64,000 bases of DNA, from positions 39,530 through 103,529 of the forward strand of contig CALRPY020000007.1 in NCBI GenBank assembly GCA_943370145.1. The letters are read 5' to 3'. The position numbers and the translations under genes were made by a program. Source of the stretch: Ga0077536 sp943370145. Its GTDB lineage: Bacteria > Pseudomonadota > Gammaproteobacteria > Ga0077536. How positions within the stretch are numbered: position 1 is the first letter of the stretch; each line of letters starts with the position of its first letter. The notes beneath the pieces are model-generated. The model was not told the DNA's origin. It did no database searches and was given only the letters and a program-made list of their open reading frames with translations. Shown piece after piece: positions 34,465 through 42,801 of the stretch.

Positions 34465-35465
34465 CGCGCGCGCCCGTCCACCACCAGGCCCTGCGCAAGC
34501 TTCGTCTCCCACGCGTAAGCGGTGCGGACGATGGTTTCGAGGTCGGCGAACCGTGGCCGCCAGCCGAAGCGTTCGGAAAGGCGGCGGGAATCGGCGATCA
34601 GCTCCGGCGGGTCGCCCGGCCGGCGCTGGGCGTAGCTCACGTTGAGCGGCTTGCCGGCGACCTTTTCGACCGCGTCCAGCACCTCGCGCACGCTGTAGCC
34701 ATGGCCGTAACCGCAATTGAGGGTCGCCGAATCACCGTTCGATTCCAGGTATTCCATCGCCAGGCGGTGGGCGTCCGCGAGGTCGCACACGTGGATGTAG
34801 TCGCGCACGCCGGTGCCGTCGCGGGTGGGGTAGTCGGTGCCGAAGACGGAAATGCCGGGGCGGCGCCCGGTGGCGGCCTCGCAGGCCACCTTGATGAGCA
34901 GTGTCGCCTCGCGGGTGGACTGGCCGATTTCGCCGTCAGGATCAGAGCCCGCGACGTTGAAATAGCGCAGGATCACGTGGCGCATGCCGCTCGCGGCGCT
35001 GGCGTCGCGCAGCATCTGCTCGGCCATCAGCTTCGAGGATCCGTAGGGGTTGATCGGGCGGGTGGGCGTGGTTTCCACGCACATCGGGGTGTCCGGGATG
35101 CCGTAGACCGCGGCGGTCGACGAGAAGATGAAGTTGCGCACCCCGGCGTCCACCGCGCATTCGATGAGCGTGCGGGCGTTGCTGGTGTTGTTGAGGTAGT
35201 ACTTCAGGGGCTGGGCGACGGACTCCGGCACGATGGTCCAGGCCGCGAAGTGCATGACGGTGTCGACGCCGTGCTCGCGCAGCAGCCGCGACACCAGCGC
35301 CGCGTCGCCGGTATCGCCGACGACGAGTTCCCCGTGCGTCACCGCGCCCGCATACCCCTTCGACAGGTTGTCGAGCGTCACCACCCGGTGGCCGGCCGCG
35401 CCCAGGAGCTTCCCCACGTGGCTCCCGATATAGCCGGCGCCGCCGGTGATCAGAACTGTACCCAT
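34461..35465 (-). CDS. galE: UDP-glucose 4-epimerase
   Basis: 334 aa from an ATG at 35465; an upstream 89-codon extension is rejected since the sequence begins properly with MGTVLITGGAGYIGSHVGKLL. Extended SDR family: the Rossmann glycine motif GGAGYIGSH at residues 8-16, the catalytic Ser-Tyr-Lys set in FSSTAAVYG and NPYGSSKLMAE (YxxxK), and the GalE signatures LRYFNVAGSDPDGEIG and YPTRDGTGVRDYIHV. It interconverts UDP-glucose and UDP-galactose in the cytoplasm and supplies donors for the polysaccharide. First gene of the leftward series; the protease start overlaps its stop. Confidence 0.95.
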   Translation of the reverse strand: MGTVLITGGAGYIGSHVGKLLGAAGHRVVTLDNLSKGYAGAVTHGELVVGDTGDAALVSRLLREHGVDTVMHFAAWTIVPESVAQPLKYYLNNTSNARTLIECAVDAGVRNFIFSSTAAVYGIPDTPMCVETTPTRPINPYGSSKLMAEQMLRDASAASGMRHVILRYFNVAGSDPDGEIGQSTREATLLIKVACEAATGRRPGISVFGTDYPTRDGTGVRDYIHVCDLADAHRLAMEYLESNGDSATLNCGYGHGYSVREVLDAVEKVAGKPLNVSYAQRRPGDPPELIADSRRLSERFGWRPRFADLETIVRTAYAWETKLAQGLVVDGRAR

Positions 35466-35652
35466 GAACGTAGACCCTCCATATCGTAATCCGCCGCGCA
35501 CGGGAGCGCGGGCGACGGGCTCACCACCCGTCGCCATACTCGCACAGGCCCATGACGGCTGCGGTACAGGCGAGCAGGCGCACGCCGCTGTCTGACAATC
35601 GTTTGCCATAGCGGCCGCACGGCGCCCTCGCTGCAGCCGGCGGCGGTATGAA

Positions 35653-35681
35653 CTGGCCAAGCCGGGGCTTCGGGGTACAAT
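35653..35681 (+). promoter_or_regulatory. Candidate sigma-70 promoter for the small secreted protein gene
   Basis: CTGGCC at 35653-35658 and TACAAT at 35676-35681 with a 17-bp spacer, 34 bp upstream of the start codon at 35716. The -10 box matches five of six consensus bases, the -35 only about three. Located in the 250-bp divergent region with galE. No experimental support. Confidence 0.35.
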
Positions 35682-35715
35682 CCGGGCCCCGCCCCTGATG
35701 ATTATGGAGGACCCG

Positions 35716-36117
35716 ATGAAGGCTATACGCATGCTGATGACAGGCGCGCTCTGGGTGCCCCTGCTGGTCTCGGCCCATGACTATCCGACGATGGACCGGG
35801 TGGACAATGTGCTGACCTGCATGGCCGAGAATGGCGGACAGAACATCGACAATCTCCAGCGCTGCAGTTGCCAGGTGGATGTGCTGATGCAGCAGGTCAG
35901 CTTCGAGGAATTCACCGAGGCCCGCACCTACGAGATCTACAAGCAGATGCCGGGTGACAAGGGCGGCCTGTTCCGCGACAACGACCGCGCGAAGGAACTG
36001 GTGACCAGGCTCGATGCGGCCCGGGCGGACGCGAAGAAGCGCTGCTTCGTCGGCGCCACCCGGCAGACCAAGACGCCCCACAAGATTCCGCCGAAGAAAA
36101 TCGCTGCACCGCAGTAA
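35716..36117 (+). CDS. Small secreted cysteine-containing protein upstream of xoxF
   Basis: 133 aa from the ATG at 35716, chosen because a GGAGG site lies 5-9 bp before it and the product then begins with a signal peptide (MKAIRMLMTGALWVPLLVSAHD). The mature part has Cys in LTCMAENGG and the pair RCSCQVD, plus another near the C-terminus (KKRCFVG), so disulfides or metal binding are possible. The tail is basic and Pro/Lys-rich. I do not recognise a family. It is rightward, like xoxF, and lies 511 bp upstream of it; a role in periplasmic methanol oxidation is only contextual. Confidence 0.65.
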   Translation: MKAIRMLMTGALWVPLLVSAHDYPTMDRVDNVLTCMAENGGQNIDNLQRCSCQVDVLMQQVSFEEFTEARTYEIYKQMPGDKGGLFRDNDRAKELVTRLDAARADAKKRCFVGATRQTKTPHKIPPKKIAAPQ

Positions 36118-36628
36118 AGAAATGTGTGTCCCTCAGCGGGAATTCCCGCCTTTTTCGCCGGGCATTGATGCCGGCGCGCAGGGTTGTCGGGGATGCGTTT
36201 TTCTCTATAATCGAGCCGCTCGCGTCGCTTGCGCCTGCGCCGTGCAATAGTGAACGAAGCAGCGCCCGCGACGTGTTGACGCGCGATGTACCTTCTGGGG
36301 AGTGTGGTCGGGGTACATCGACAGTTCAGGCACCGTGCGCATTGGCGGTGACATGACAAAACACTGGACAAGGGTTCGCATGACCGCATTCCGCCGCCTC
36401 GGCTCCCCGTTCTCCATTCGCCGTCTTGTCCCTGCCCCTGTCGTTCGTGGTTTGCCCGCCAGCGGGTCCCGTTTCCGTTTTTCCCGCGTCGGCGTTCCAA
36501 TGCGCCGGTGTGGCCACCGGTTTGGATATACTCTGTGTCGCGTTCTCGATCTCGGCGTGACACGGAGTCAAAACTGAGTAGAGATCAGCACAAAACTGTT
36601 AACAGCAAAAAGTGTGAAGGAGGAGGTC
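36118..36628 (+). promoter_or_regulatory. Long xoxF upstream region with candidate promoter and palindrome
   Basis: 511 bp without a convincing gene. It holds a sigma-70-like pair TTGTCG (36184-36189) and TATAAT (36206-36211) with a 16-bp spacer, and an isolated TATACT at 36527-36532 nearer the gene. An imperfect hairpin GTGTCGCG/CGTGACAC spans 36535-36562. A perfect palindrome CTGTTAACAG (36596-36605) sits 24 bp before the xoxF start and just upstream of its strong AAGGAGGAGG ribosome site. The length suggests regulated expression, as expected for lanthanide-responsive xoxF, but no specific operator can be named. Confidence 0.45.
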
Positions 36629-38491
36629 ATGAGAAAAGCATCGTTCAAGCGATGGCTCGTGGCAGCGGCCTCTCTGACGGCAGTGACCGCTTCCGGGGCG
36701 GTCATGGCAAATGCCGAATTGGAGAAGTTGATGCAAGACCCCAACTACTGGGCTTATCCCGGTGGTAACTACTGGAACTGGCGGTATTCGGAGTTGAATC
36801 AAATCAACAGCACGAATGCCGGCAAGCTCCAGGCGGCGTGGACGTTCTCGACCGGTGTGCTGCGTGGCCACGAAGGTGGCCCGCTGGTGCTGCCGTCGTC
36901 GTCGACGGGCCTGTCGCACGATACGCTCTTCATCCATGCGGCGTTCCCCAACAACGTGTTCGCGATCAACCTCGATACGCTCGAAGTGGTCTGGGAATAC
37001 GTGCCCGTCCAGGATTACGATGAAACCGTTCCGGTCATGTGCTGCGACACGGTCAACCGCGGTCTCGGCTACGGCGATGGCAAGATCATCCTGCAGCAGG
37101 CCGACACGACGCTCGTCGCGCTGAACGCGAAAGACGGCGCCGTGGTGTGGTCAGTCAAGAATGGCGATCCCAAGCTTGGCCAGACGAACACCAACGCTCC
37201 CCACGTCATCAAGGACAAAGTCTTCACCGGCATGTCCGGCGCCGAATTCGGCGTCCGCTGCTGGATGAACGCCTACGACCTCAAGACCGGCAAGCGCGTG
37301 TGGCGCGCATACAGCATGGGCCCGGACGCCGACATCCTCGTCGACCCGGAAAAGACGACCTCCATGCTGCAGCCGATCGGCGCCGACTCCTCGCTGAAAA
37401 CCTGGAAGGGTGACCAGTGGAAGATCGGTGGCGGCTCGACCTGGGGCTGGTGGCCGTACGACAAGGAACAGAACCTGATGTACTACGGCACGGGCAACCC
37501 GTCCACCTGGAACCCGGTCGTTCGCCCGGGTGACAACAAGTGGTCGATGTCCATCTTCGCTCGCGACGTCGACACCGGCATGGCCAAGTGGGTCTACCAG
37601 ATGACCCCGCATGACGAGTGGGACTACGACGGCATCAACGAGATGATCCTCGTCGACATGAAGGTCAAGGGCCAGGACCGCAAGGCGCTGGTTCACTTCG
37701 ACCGCAACGGCTTCGGCTACACGCTTGACCGCGTGACGGGCGAACTGCTGGTTGCCGAGAAGTTCGACCCGGCCGTCAACTGGGCGACGCACGTCGACAT
37801 GAAGACGGGCCGTCCGCAGGTGGTCGCGAAGTACTCCACGCATGCCAACGGCGAAGACGTCAACACGACGAACATCTGCCCGGCCGCGCTTGGTACCAAG
37901 GACCAGCAGCCTGCTGCGTACAGCCCGAAGACCGGCCTGTTCTACGTGCCGACGAACCACGTCTGCATGAACTACGAACCGGTCAGCGGTGGCGAATACG
38001 TCGCGGGTCAGCCGTACGTGAATGCCGTCCTCAGCATGTTCCCGGCTGGTCGCGTGTCGCCCGGTCCGGAGTTCGGCAACAATGCCGAGAACAACAACCT
38101 GGGCAACTTCATTGCCTGGAATGCTGACGAAGGCAAGATCGTCTGGTCGATTCCGGAACGCTTCTCCGTCTGGAGCGGTGCGCTGGCGACTGCGGGCGAC
38201 GTCGTGTTCTACGGCAACCTCGAGGGTTACCTGAAGGCGATCGACGCCAAGAGCGGCAAGCTCCTGTGGCAGTTCAAGACCCCGTCCGGGATCATCGGCA
38301 ACGTCAACACCTGGGGCCACAAAGGCAAGCAGTATGTTGGCGTGCTGTCGGGCGTCGGCGGCTGGGCCGGTATCGGCATGGCGGCTGGCCTGATCCAGGA
38401 CACCGACGGTCTGGGCGCGGTGGGCGCGTACAAGGGCCTTGGCAACTACACCCGTCTGGGTGGCGTGCTGAGCGTCTTCAGCCTGCCGTAA
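36629..38491 (+). CDS. xoxF: Lanthanide-dependent PQQ methanol dehydrogenase XoxF
   Basis: 620 aa from the ATG at 36629, preceded by AAGGAGGAGG. A signal peptide ends near VMANA (residues ~25-29), so the enzyme is periplasmic. The eight-bladed quinoprotein propeller is full length. The PQQ-contacting vicinal cysteines are Cys138-Cys139 (VMCCDTVN). The catalytic/metal segment reads HDEWDYDGINE, with Asp332 and the extra Asp334 that marks lanthanide-binding XoxF; calcium MxaF has Ala there. Glu in GAEFGVR and Asn in GTGNPSTWN complete the metal site. It oxidises methanol to formaldehyde (some XoxF go to formate). A strong terminator follows at once, so it can be a single transcript separate from the cupredoxin-xoxJ genes. 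No mxaF or mxaI is in the window. Confidence 0.96.
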   Translation: MRKASFKRWLVAAASLTAVTASGAVMANAELEKLMQDPNYWAYPGGNYWNWRYSELNQINSTNAGKLQAAWTFSTGVLRGHEGGPLVLPSSSTGLSHDTLFIHAAFPNNVFAINLDTLEVVWEYVPVQDYDETVPVMCCDTVNRGLGYGDGKIILQQADTTLVALNAKDGAVVWSVKNGDPKLGQTNTNAPHVIKDKVFTGMSGAEFGVRCWMNAYDLKTGKRVWRAYSMGPDADILVDPEKTTSMLQPIGADSSLKTWKGDQWKIGGGSTWGWWPYDKEQNLMYYGTGNPSTWNPVVRPGDNKWSMSIFARDVDTGMAKWVYQMTPHDEWDYDGINEMILVDMKVKGQDRKALVHFDRNGFGYTLDRVTGELLVAEKFDPAVNWATHVDMKTGRPQVVAKYSTHANGEDVNTTNICPAALGTKDQQPAAYSPKTGLFYVPTNHVCMNYEPVSGGEYVAGQPYVNAVLSMFPAGRVSPGPEFGNNAENNNLGNFIAWNADEGKIVWSIPERFSVWSGALATAGDVVFYGNLEGYLKAIDAKSGKLLWQFKTPSGIIGNVNTWGHKGKQYVGVLSGVGGWAGIGMAAGLIQDTDGLGAVGAYKGLGNYTRLGGVLSVFSLP

Positions 38492-38531
38492 GCTGGCAAG
38501 CGCATCGGGCTCCGGTCTGAAGCGCTGATCA

Positions 38532-38564
38532 AACCCGGCACTTCTCGTGGAGTGCCGGGTTTTC
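38532..38564 (+). terminator. Rho-independent terminator of xoxF
   Basis: Perfect 11-bp stem AACCCGGCACT (38532-38542) / AGTGCCGGGTT (38551-38561) with an 8-nt loop, followed by a T-rich run. It lies 40 bp after the xoxF stop and separates it from the downstream cupredoxin gene. Confidence 0.9.
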
Positions 38565-38565
38565 T

Positions 38566-38919
38566 TTGAGTGGAGACCGTACCGGGAACCAAAACCGGCC
38601 GGCCACGCCCAAACGGCCTGGCGCGCAGCGGATACGGGCGCGTGAACCGGAGCCGGGCCAACCTCGTAAACCAACCGTATACTTGCGCCGCATCGGGCCG
38701 CAGCCGGGGCGGGGCACGGTACGCGCCCTGAATCGACCGCAGGGCAGGGTGTACGACGCTGGTTTGGGCGGCTTGCGTGACCGCAAACGAACGCAGAGTT
38801 AAGCGCCTATTCATGGCACCGGATGGACATTGAGCGCTGACGGGCGCGGCCAGGCAGACTGCGTAGCGCCGGTGTCCGTAAACGGGATTAATCTAGTGAA
38901 GCAGGTTCTGGAGAAAAAG
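38566..38919 (+). promoter_or_regulatory. Intergenic region between xoxF terminator and cupredoxin gene
   Basis: About 350 bp with no recognisable gene; short frames here are low-quality. Because a strong terminator precedes it, it should contain a separate promoter for the cupredoxin-xoxJ-unknown trio. I see only weak -10-like TAATCT at 38890-38895 with no good -35. A GGAG ribosome site (38910-38913) sits 7 bp before the ATG at 38920. Confidence 0.35.
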
Positions 38920-39378
38920 ATGATGAGGACACTGAGAGTCGCGGCAGCCCTTACGCTGGGTCTGGGTATGGCTGCAAACGCGCTGGCCGACGAACACGTC
39001 GTCAAGGGTGTGATCACCAACTGGGTGCCGCTGGTGACCTTTGCGAAGCCGGGCGACACCATCAAGTTCATGCAGATGGCCGGCCACGACACCGAGACCG
39101 TCGAAGGCATGCTGCCGGCAGGCGCCACGCCGTGGAAGTCCAAGATGGGCCAGGAGGGCTTCAGCATCACCCTCGACAAGGAAGGCGCCTACATCTTCAA
39201 GTGCAACCCGCACATGACCACCGGCATGGTCGGCGCGATCGTGGTGGGCGAGAAGGCGCCGGCGAACATGGCCGACCTGGAAGGCGCGCTGAACAACGTT
39301 AAGCTCGGCAAGAACATGGTCGCGCGCACAATCAAGAAGACGAAACAGGAAATCGAGAAGAAGGGCATGCAGCCCTGA
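38920..39378 (+). CDS. Pseudoazurin-like periplasmic cupredoxin in the xox cluster
   Basis: 152 aa from the ATG at 38920 (GGAG site 7 bp upstream). A signal peptide ends near ANALA (residues ~20-24). The mature protein is a type 1 copper protein of the pseudoazurin/plastocyanin group: ligands His56 (AGHDTETVEG), Cys95, His98 and Met103 in CNPHMTTGM, with the C-x2-H-x4-M spacing of pseudoazurin. A helical Lys-rich C-terminus (~45 residues) also fits pseudoazurin. It occupies the place where a cytochrome cL-like xoxG is expected next to xoxJ, and no haem motif is present, so it may accept electrons from XoxF. That function is inferred from position only. Confidence 0.88.
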   Translation: MMRTLRVAAALTLGLGMAANALADEHVVKGVITNWVPLVTFAKPGDTIKFMQMAGHDTETVEGMLPAGATPWKSKMGQEGFSITLDKEGAYIFKCNPHMTTGMVGAIVVGEKAPANMADLEGALNNVKLGKNMVARTIKKTKQEIEKKGMQP

Positions 39379-39419
39379 TCTCCAGCCGTCGCCGGCGGCC
39401 CGATGAAGAGGAAACAGCG

Positions 39420-40292
39420 ATGAACGCATCCCAACCGCGCCAACGATGGCTTCCCCGCATCGCGCCACTGGTGGCGGCATTCGCCTTCGCGGGCGCCGCC
39501 CATGCCGAAGAACAGCCACTGTTCAAGGTGTGCGCCCCGCCATACACCATGCCGATGTCGCATCTGGACGGCGCCGGCTACGAAAACAGGATTGCCGAAC
39601 TGTTCGCCGCCCAGCTGGGCCAGAAAGCCGACTTCACGTGGTTTCCACAGCGCATGGGCTTCATCCGCGCAACCCTGAAGAACAACGAAACCGAGGACGG
39701 CAACTACAAGTGTGACTACGTCATGGGCGTGGTCGAGAACTTCGAGCTTGCGGCGACCACGCGCCCCTACCTGCGCTCGACCTGGGCGATGCTGGTGCGC
39801 AAGGGTGCTGGTGTCGACTGGATAAACTCCCCGGACGATCTCAAGCAACTGGATGACGAGAAGCGCAAGCAGCTCAAGCTCGGCATCTGGGACCAGGGCC
39901 CCACCACGGAGTGGGTCTACAAGCTCGGCCTCATCGACCAGGCGACGCCGTACCCGATGATGTCGGGGGACCCGAAGCAGAGCCCGGCGGATGTCGTCTC
40001 ACTGGCGTTCGCGCAGGATTCGGTGAACGTGAGCTTCCTGTGGGGCCCGCTGGCGGGTTACCTCGCCAAGCAGCAGGCCGACGTCAAGGTGATCCCGCTG
40101 GTGAACGAGGACGACATCAAGTTCGATTTCCAGATCGCAATGGCGGTCCGTCACGGCGACGAAAAGCGTCTGAAGCTGCTGGACGGCCTCATCGAGAAGA
40201 ACCAGGGCAAGATCGACGAGATCCTCGCAAGCTACGGCGTGCCCGCCCTGCCGCTGGAACTGAACAGGAAACGGAAAGACGACGATGACTGA
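39420..40292 (+). CDS. xoxJ: XoxJ-like periplasmic binding protein
   Basis: 290 aa from ATG 39420 with a GAAGAGGA ribosome site. A signal peptide (AFAFAGAAHAEE) is followed by a solute-binding (SBP family 3-like) fold: FKVCAPPYTMPMSHLDGAGYENRIAELF is the typical XoxJ/MxaJ opening, where the family keeps a CxxPxxxP-like segment, then CDYVMGVVENFELAATTRPYLRSTWAML. XoxJ binds and is thought to help mature or activate XoxF rather than to import solutes. It follows the cupredoxin gene by 41 bp and overlaps the next gene by 8 bp. The assignment is supported by sequence pattern and by neighbours. Confidence 0.88.
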   Translation: MNASQPRQRWLPRIAPLVAAFAFAGAAHAEEQPLFKVCAPPYTMPMSHLDGAGYENRIAELFAAQLGQKADFTWFPQRMGFIRATLKNNETEDGNYKCDYVMGVVENFELAATTRPYLRSTWAMLVRKGAGVDWINSPDDLKQLDDEKRKQLKLGIWDQGPTTEWVYKLGLIDQATPYPMMSGDPKQSPADVVSLAFAQDSVNVSFLWGPLAGYLAKQQADVKVIPLVNEDDIKFDFQIAMAVRHGDEKRLKLLDGLIEKNQGKIDEILASYGVPALPLELNRKRKDDDD

Positions 40293-41070
40293 TACTGGTC
40301 GCAAGCCGCTCGCTGCGGTACTCCGCCTCGCCATTGCGGGCCTGTGCTGCCTTAGCCTGTCCGGTTGGGGCGGCATGGTTCTCGCGCAGGATGCCGCCGG
40401 GACGGACGCCCGGGAGACCGAAGCCGAGATCCAGTTCTCGCAGGCGGAAACCCTGCTCTGGATGACCGACCAGCTGAAGGCCATCAAGGCCCCGATGGTG
40501 ATCAACTACTCCTTCGTGAAGGACGGCACCTACGAGCAGGGCTTCCAGGACTCGATAGAGTTCACTATCTCCAAGGTGCACGCGGACGGCATGAAAGCCG
40601 CCGCCGTCCGTTTCTTCACTGGCCAGCGCAATTTCCCGGTGCCGCCGGTCGACAGCACCGATGTGAACCCCATCCTCAAGGTCTACTTCCAGGGCGACGT
40701 CTACGAGATGAACCGCCTGACCGACCCGGACGGCAAGGCCAAGGAACGCTGGCGCTACTTCCAGCGCCGCATCAAGTTCGCGCTGGCCGAGGCGGCAACG
40801 GTCAAGGACGTCGAAATCGAGTTCGACGGCAAGAAATACAAGGCACAGGAAATATTCTTCGAGCCCTTCGTCAACGATCCGAAGCGGGCGCAGTTCGACA
40901 AATTTGCGACCAAGCAGTACCGGGTCGTGGTGGCGGACGAGCTGCCCGGGTACGTCTATGAAATCCGCACCGAGGTGCCGGGCAAGGATGGTCAGCCGCC
41001 GCTGTTGAGCGAGCGGTTGCGTATCGAGTCTGTTGCGCCTTATCAGTCGGCGGCTGCCAAGACGAATTGA
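40285..41070 (+). CDS. Secreted protein of unknown function coupled to xoxJ
   Basis: 261 aa. Signal peptide with hydrophobic core LRLAIAGLCCLSLSGWGGMVLAQ. The mature protein is mixed alpha/beta with segments APMVINYSFVKDGTYEQGFQDSI, AAAVRFFTGQRNFPVPP, NPILKVYFQGDVYEMNRL and VEIEFDGKKYKAQEIFFEPF. No cysteine pair, haem or copper motif is visible. Its start overlaps the xoxJ stop by 8 bp, so it is translationally coupled and probably serves the same periplasmic methanol oxidation system. I do not recognise the family; roles in XoxF assembly, PQQ or metal loading are possible but unproven. Confidence 0.75.
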   Translation: MTDTGRKPLAAVLRLAIAGLCCLSLSGWGGMVLAQDAAGTDARETEAEIQFSQAETLLWMTDQLKAIKAPMVINYSFVKDGTYEQGFQDSIEFTISKVHADGMKAAAVRFFTGQRNFPVPPVDSTDVNPILKVYFQGDVYEMNRLTDPDGKAKERWRYFQRRIKFALAEAATVKDVEIEFDGKKYKAQEIFFEPFVNDPKRAQFDKFATKQYRVVVADELPGYVYEIRTEVPGKDGQPPLLSERLRIESVAPYQSAAAKTN

Positions 41071-41129
41071 CGGGCATCCTGCTCGCCGCCTTTCCTTACC
41101 CAGACCCATCCCGCAAGCGCAAAACAATA

Positions 41130-41212
41130 TTCGCCTCTCCCGTCCCGGGAGAGGCCGTCCGCGTAGCGGCGGGTGAGGGTGGATTCAGATTGGCGCAGCG
41201 CCAACTGCCACG
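41130..41212 (+). repeat. REP-like palindromic element (isolated copy)
   Basis: Core TTCGCCTCTCCCG / CGGGAGAGG stem-loop, then a GCGTAGCGGCGGGTGAGGG arm and a TGGCGCAGCGCC tail. It matches the copies at 58.5-59.0 kb. Lies in the 268-bp gap between two convergent genes, the usual place for REP elements, and may stop transcription from either side. Confidence 0.85.
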
Positions 41213-41338
41213 TCGATTTTGCCCAGCTCCTATACTGCGCGCGGACACGAGCTACCGTCCGCCGTCGTCACGGTGCCTGTCAAAGGCCTTAATCATCGAG
41301 CAGCCAGGCGCCGGAGAACGGCACTGGCTTCTGCTGAA

Positions 41339-42778
41339 TCAGAAATCGAAGTAGATAAATTTCTGCGGGGCGCCACCGAAAACGACGAGCGTCAGCACGC
41401 CAGCCGCGTACACGACACCTCGCACTAACGGGGACCAGGTCCACCAGCGCTCCACCAGGTTCACTACTAGACACCACCTGATTATCAGTGGTTCGAGCAG
41501 TGCAATCGCGCCGCCGAATCCAATCAGTACAACTTCGAAGCCGCGCAAGCTGACGATCTTTGCGTCAGCTTCACCCAGTCCGAGCATCGCAGCGCAGATG
41601 AGTTGAGCCGACTCCAGCGTAGTGGCCCGAAAGAAAACCCACGTGAATGCAACCACAGCCATGGTGACCGGCCACCCGCCGAGGCTCAGGGCCAGGCAGA
41701 GCCGCGGCCGGGAAAGGACGCCCAGGCTTTCGTAAATTTTTAGCAGCAGGCGATGCGCAACCAGCCACAGGCCGTGGATTAGACCCCAGATTACGAACGT
41801 CCATGCAGCACCGTGCCAGAGTCCGCCAAGCAGCATGGTCAGCAGCAGGTTGAATTGATTGCGGGAGAAGCTGACGCGGGACCCACCGAGCGAAACGTAC
41901 AGATAATCGCGGAGCCAGCGAGACAGGGTGATATGCCACCGCTGCCAGAATTCGCGCGGATTGCGGCTAATGTACGGATAGAGAAAGTTCCTCGGCAAGG
42001 TGACACCGAACATCGCGGCGAGGCCAATCGCCATTTCGCTGTAACCCGAGAAATCAAAATAAATCTGCAAGGCAAAGGCGATGGTCCCCAGCCAGGCAAC
42101 GATTGCCGTGAGGCCCTCGGGGTTGGCGTAAATGGCGTTGGCGATCGGGCCAAGATGGTCTGCGAGCAGGAGCTTTTTCAGCAGGCCGCCAACGAAGAGA
42201 AACAGACCCAGCCGAAGGTCGGCCCGGCGAAGTGGTCCCAGGTTTTCGAGTTGGTCGACCAGTTCGGACGCCCGCAGGATCGGCCCCGCGACCATGTGCG
42301 GAAAAAACGTGACGTAGAGCGTCCACGTGCGGAAGGAAATCCGCTGCGTCCATTGCCCGCGGTACACGTCGATCATCACGCTCAGCATGTGGAACGTGTA
42401 GAAGCTGATACCCAGGGGCAGGGCCCAGTGCATCCATTCCGGGATGCTGGCCTCGTTGCCGGAGACGGCGCTCCAGATGAAGATGAAATTGTCGATCAGG
42501 AAGACGATGTACTTGCTGATGGCGAGTACCACCAGATTCAGCGTGATCGCCGAAACCAGCAGTGGCTTCGACCTGTTTTTCGTCAGTGCGGAGTAGAAGA
42601 GGTAATTGACGCTGAGCGATGCGATGAGCAGCAGCAGATAAGCCGGTTTCCACGACGCATAGAAGATGAAGCTGGCGACCAGCAGAATGCCGGCTCGCTG
42701 CGTGTAGGTTCTGGCCGCTGCGTACAGTGCGAGCACCGCAATCAGGAACACCATGAAGCTGGGGGTGTTGAATAGCAT
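41339..42778 (-). CDS. MBOAT family membrane O-acyltransferase
   Basis: 479 aa with about ten to twelve membrane helices. The N-terminus MLFNTPSFMVFLIAVLALY is the standard AlgI-type opening, and motifs YVTFFPHMVAGPILRASELV, LPRNFLYPYISRNPREFWQRWHITLS and GGLWHGAAWTFVIWG with the catalytic His are intact. It differs from the other two MBOATs in the window (which share VLHH-x-x-MMPQFA) and so probably serves another substrate or partner. The SGNH-type gene just upstream (gap 23 bp) is a likely periplasmic partner. Confidence 0.9.
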   Translation of the reverse strand: MLFNTPSFMVFLIAVLALYAAARTYTQRAGILLVASFIFYASWKPAYLLLLIASLSVNYLFYSALTKNRSKPLLVSAITLNLVVLAISKYIVFLIDNFIFIWSAVSGNEASIPEWMHWALPLGISFYTFHMLSVMIDVYRGQWTQRISFRTWTLYVTFFPHMVAGPILRASELVDQLENLGPLRRADLRLGLFLFVGGLLKKLLLADHLGPIANAIYANPEGLTAIVAWLGTIAFALQIYFDFSGYSEMAIGLAAMFGVTLPRNFLYPYISRNPREFWQRWHITLSRWLRDYLYVSLGGSRVSFSRNQFNLLLTMLLGGLWHGAAWTFVIWGLIHGLWLVAHRLLLKIYESLGVLSRPRLCLALSLGGWPVTMAVVAFTWVFFRATTLESAQLICAAMLGLGEADAKIVSLRGFEVVLIGFGGAIALLEPLIIRWCLVVNLVERWWTWSPLVRGVVYAAGVLTLVVFGGAPQKFIYFDF

Positions 42779-42801
42779 CCTGTTCTCTCGGCTTCCGGTC
42801 C

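Noticed and set aside
1..35465. Exosortase/PEP-CTERM system, suggested by the AsnB-like protein and CapK-like neighbours
   Set aside because: No exosortase (XrtA-type) or PEP-CTERM protein was found in the window.
36302..36577. 91-codon frame upstream of xoxF
   Set aside because: Arg-rich, no ribosome site or recognisable domain; better explained as leader/promoter region.
38830..39378. Naming the gene after xoxF as a cytochrome xoxG by position
   Set aside because: No CxxCH motif; the sequence has type 1 copper ligands instead.
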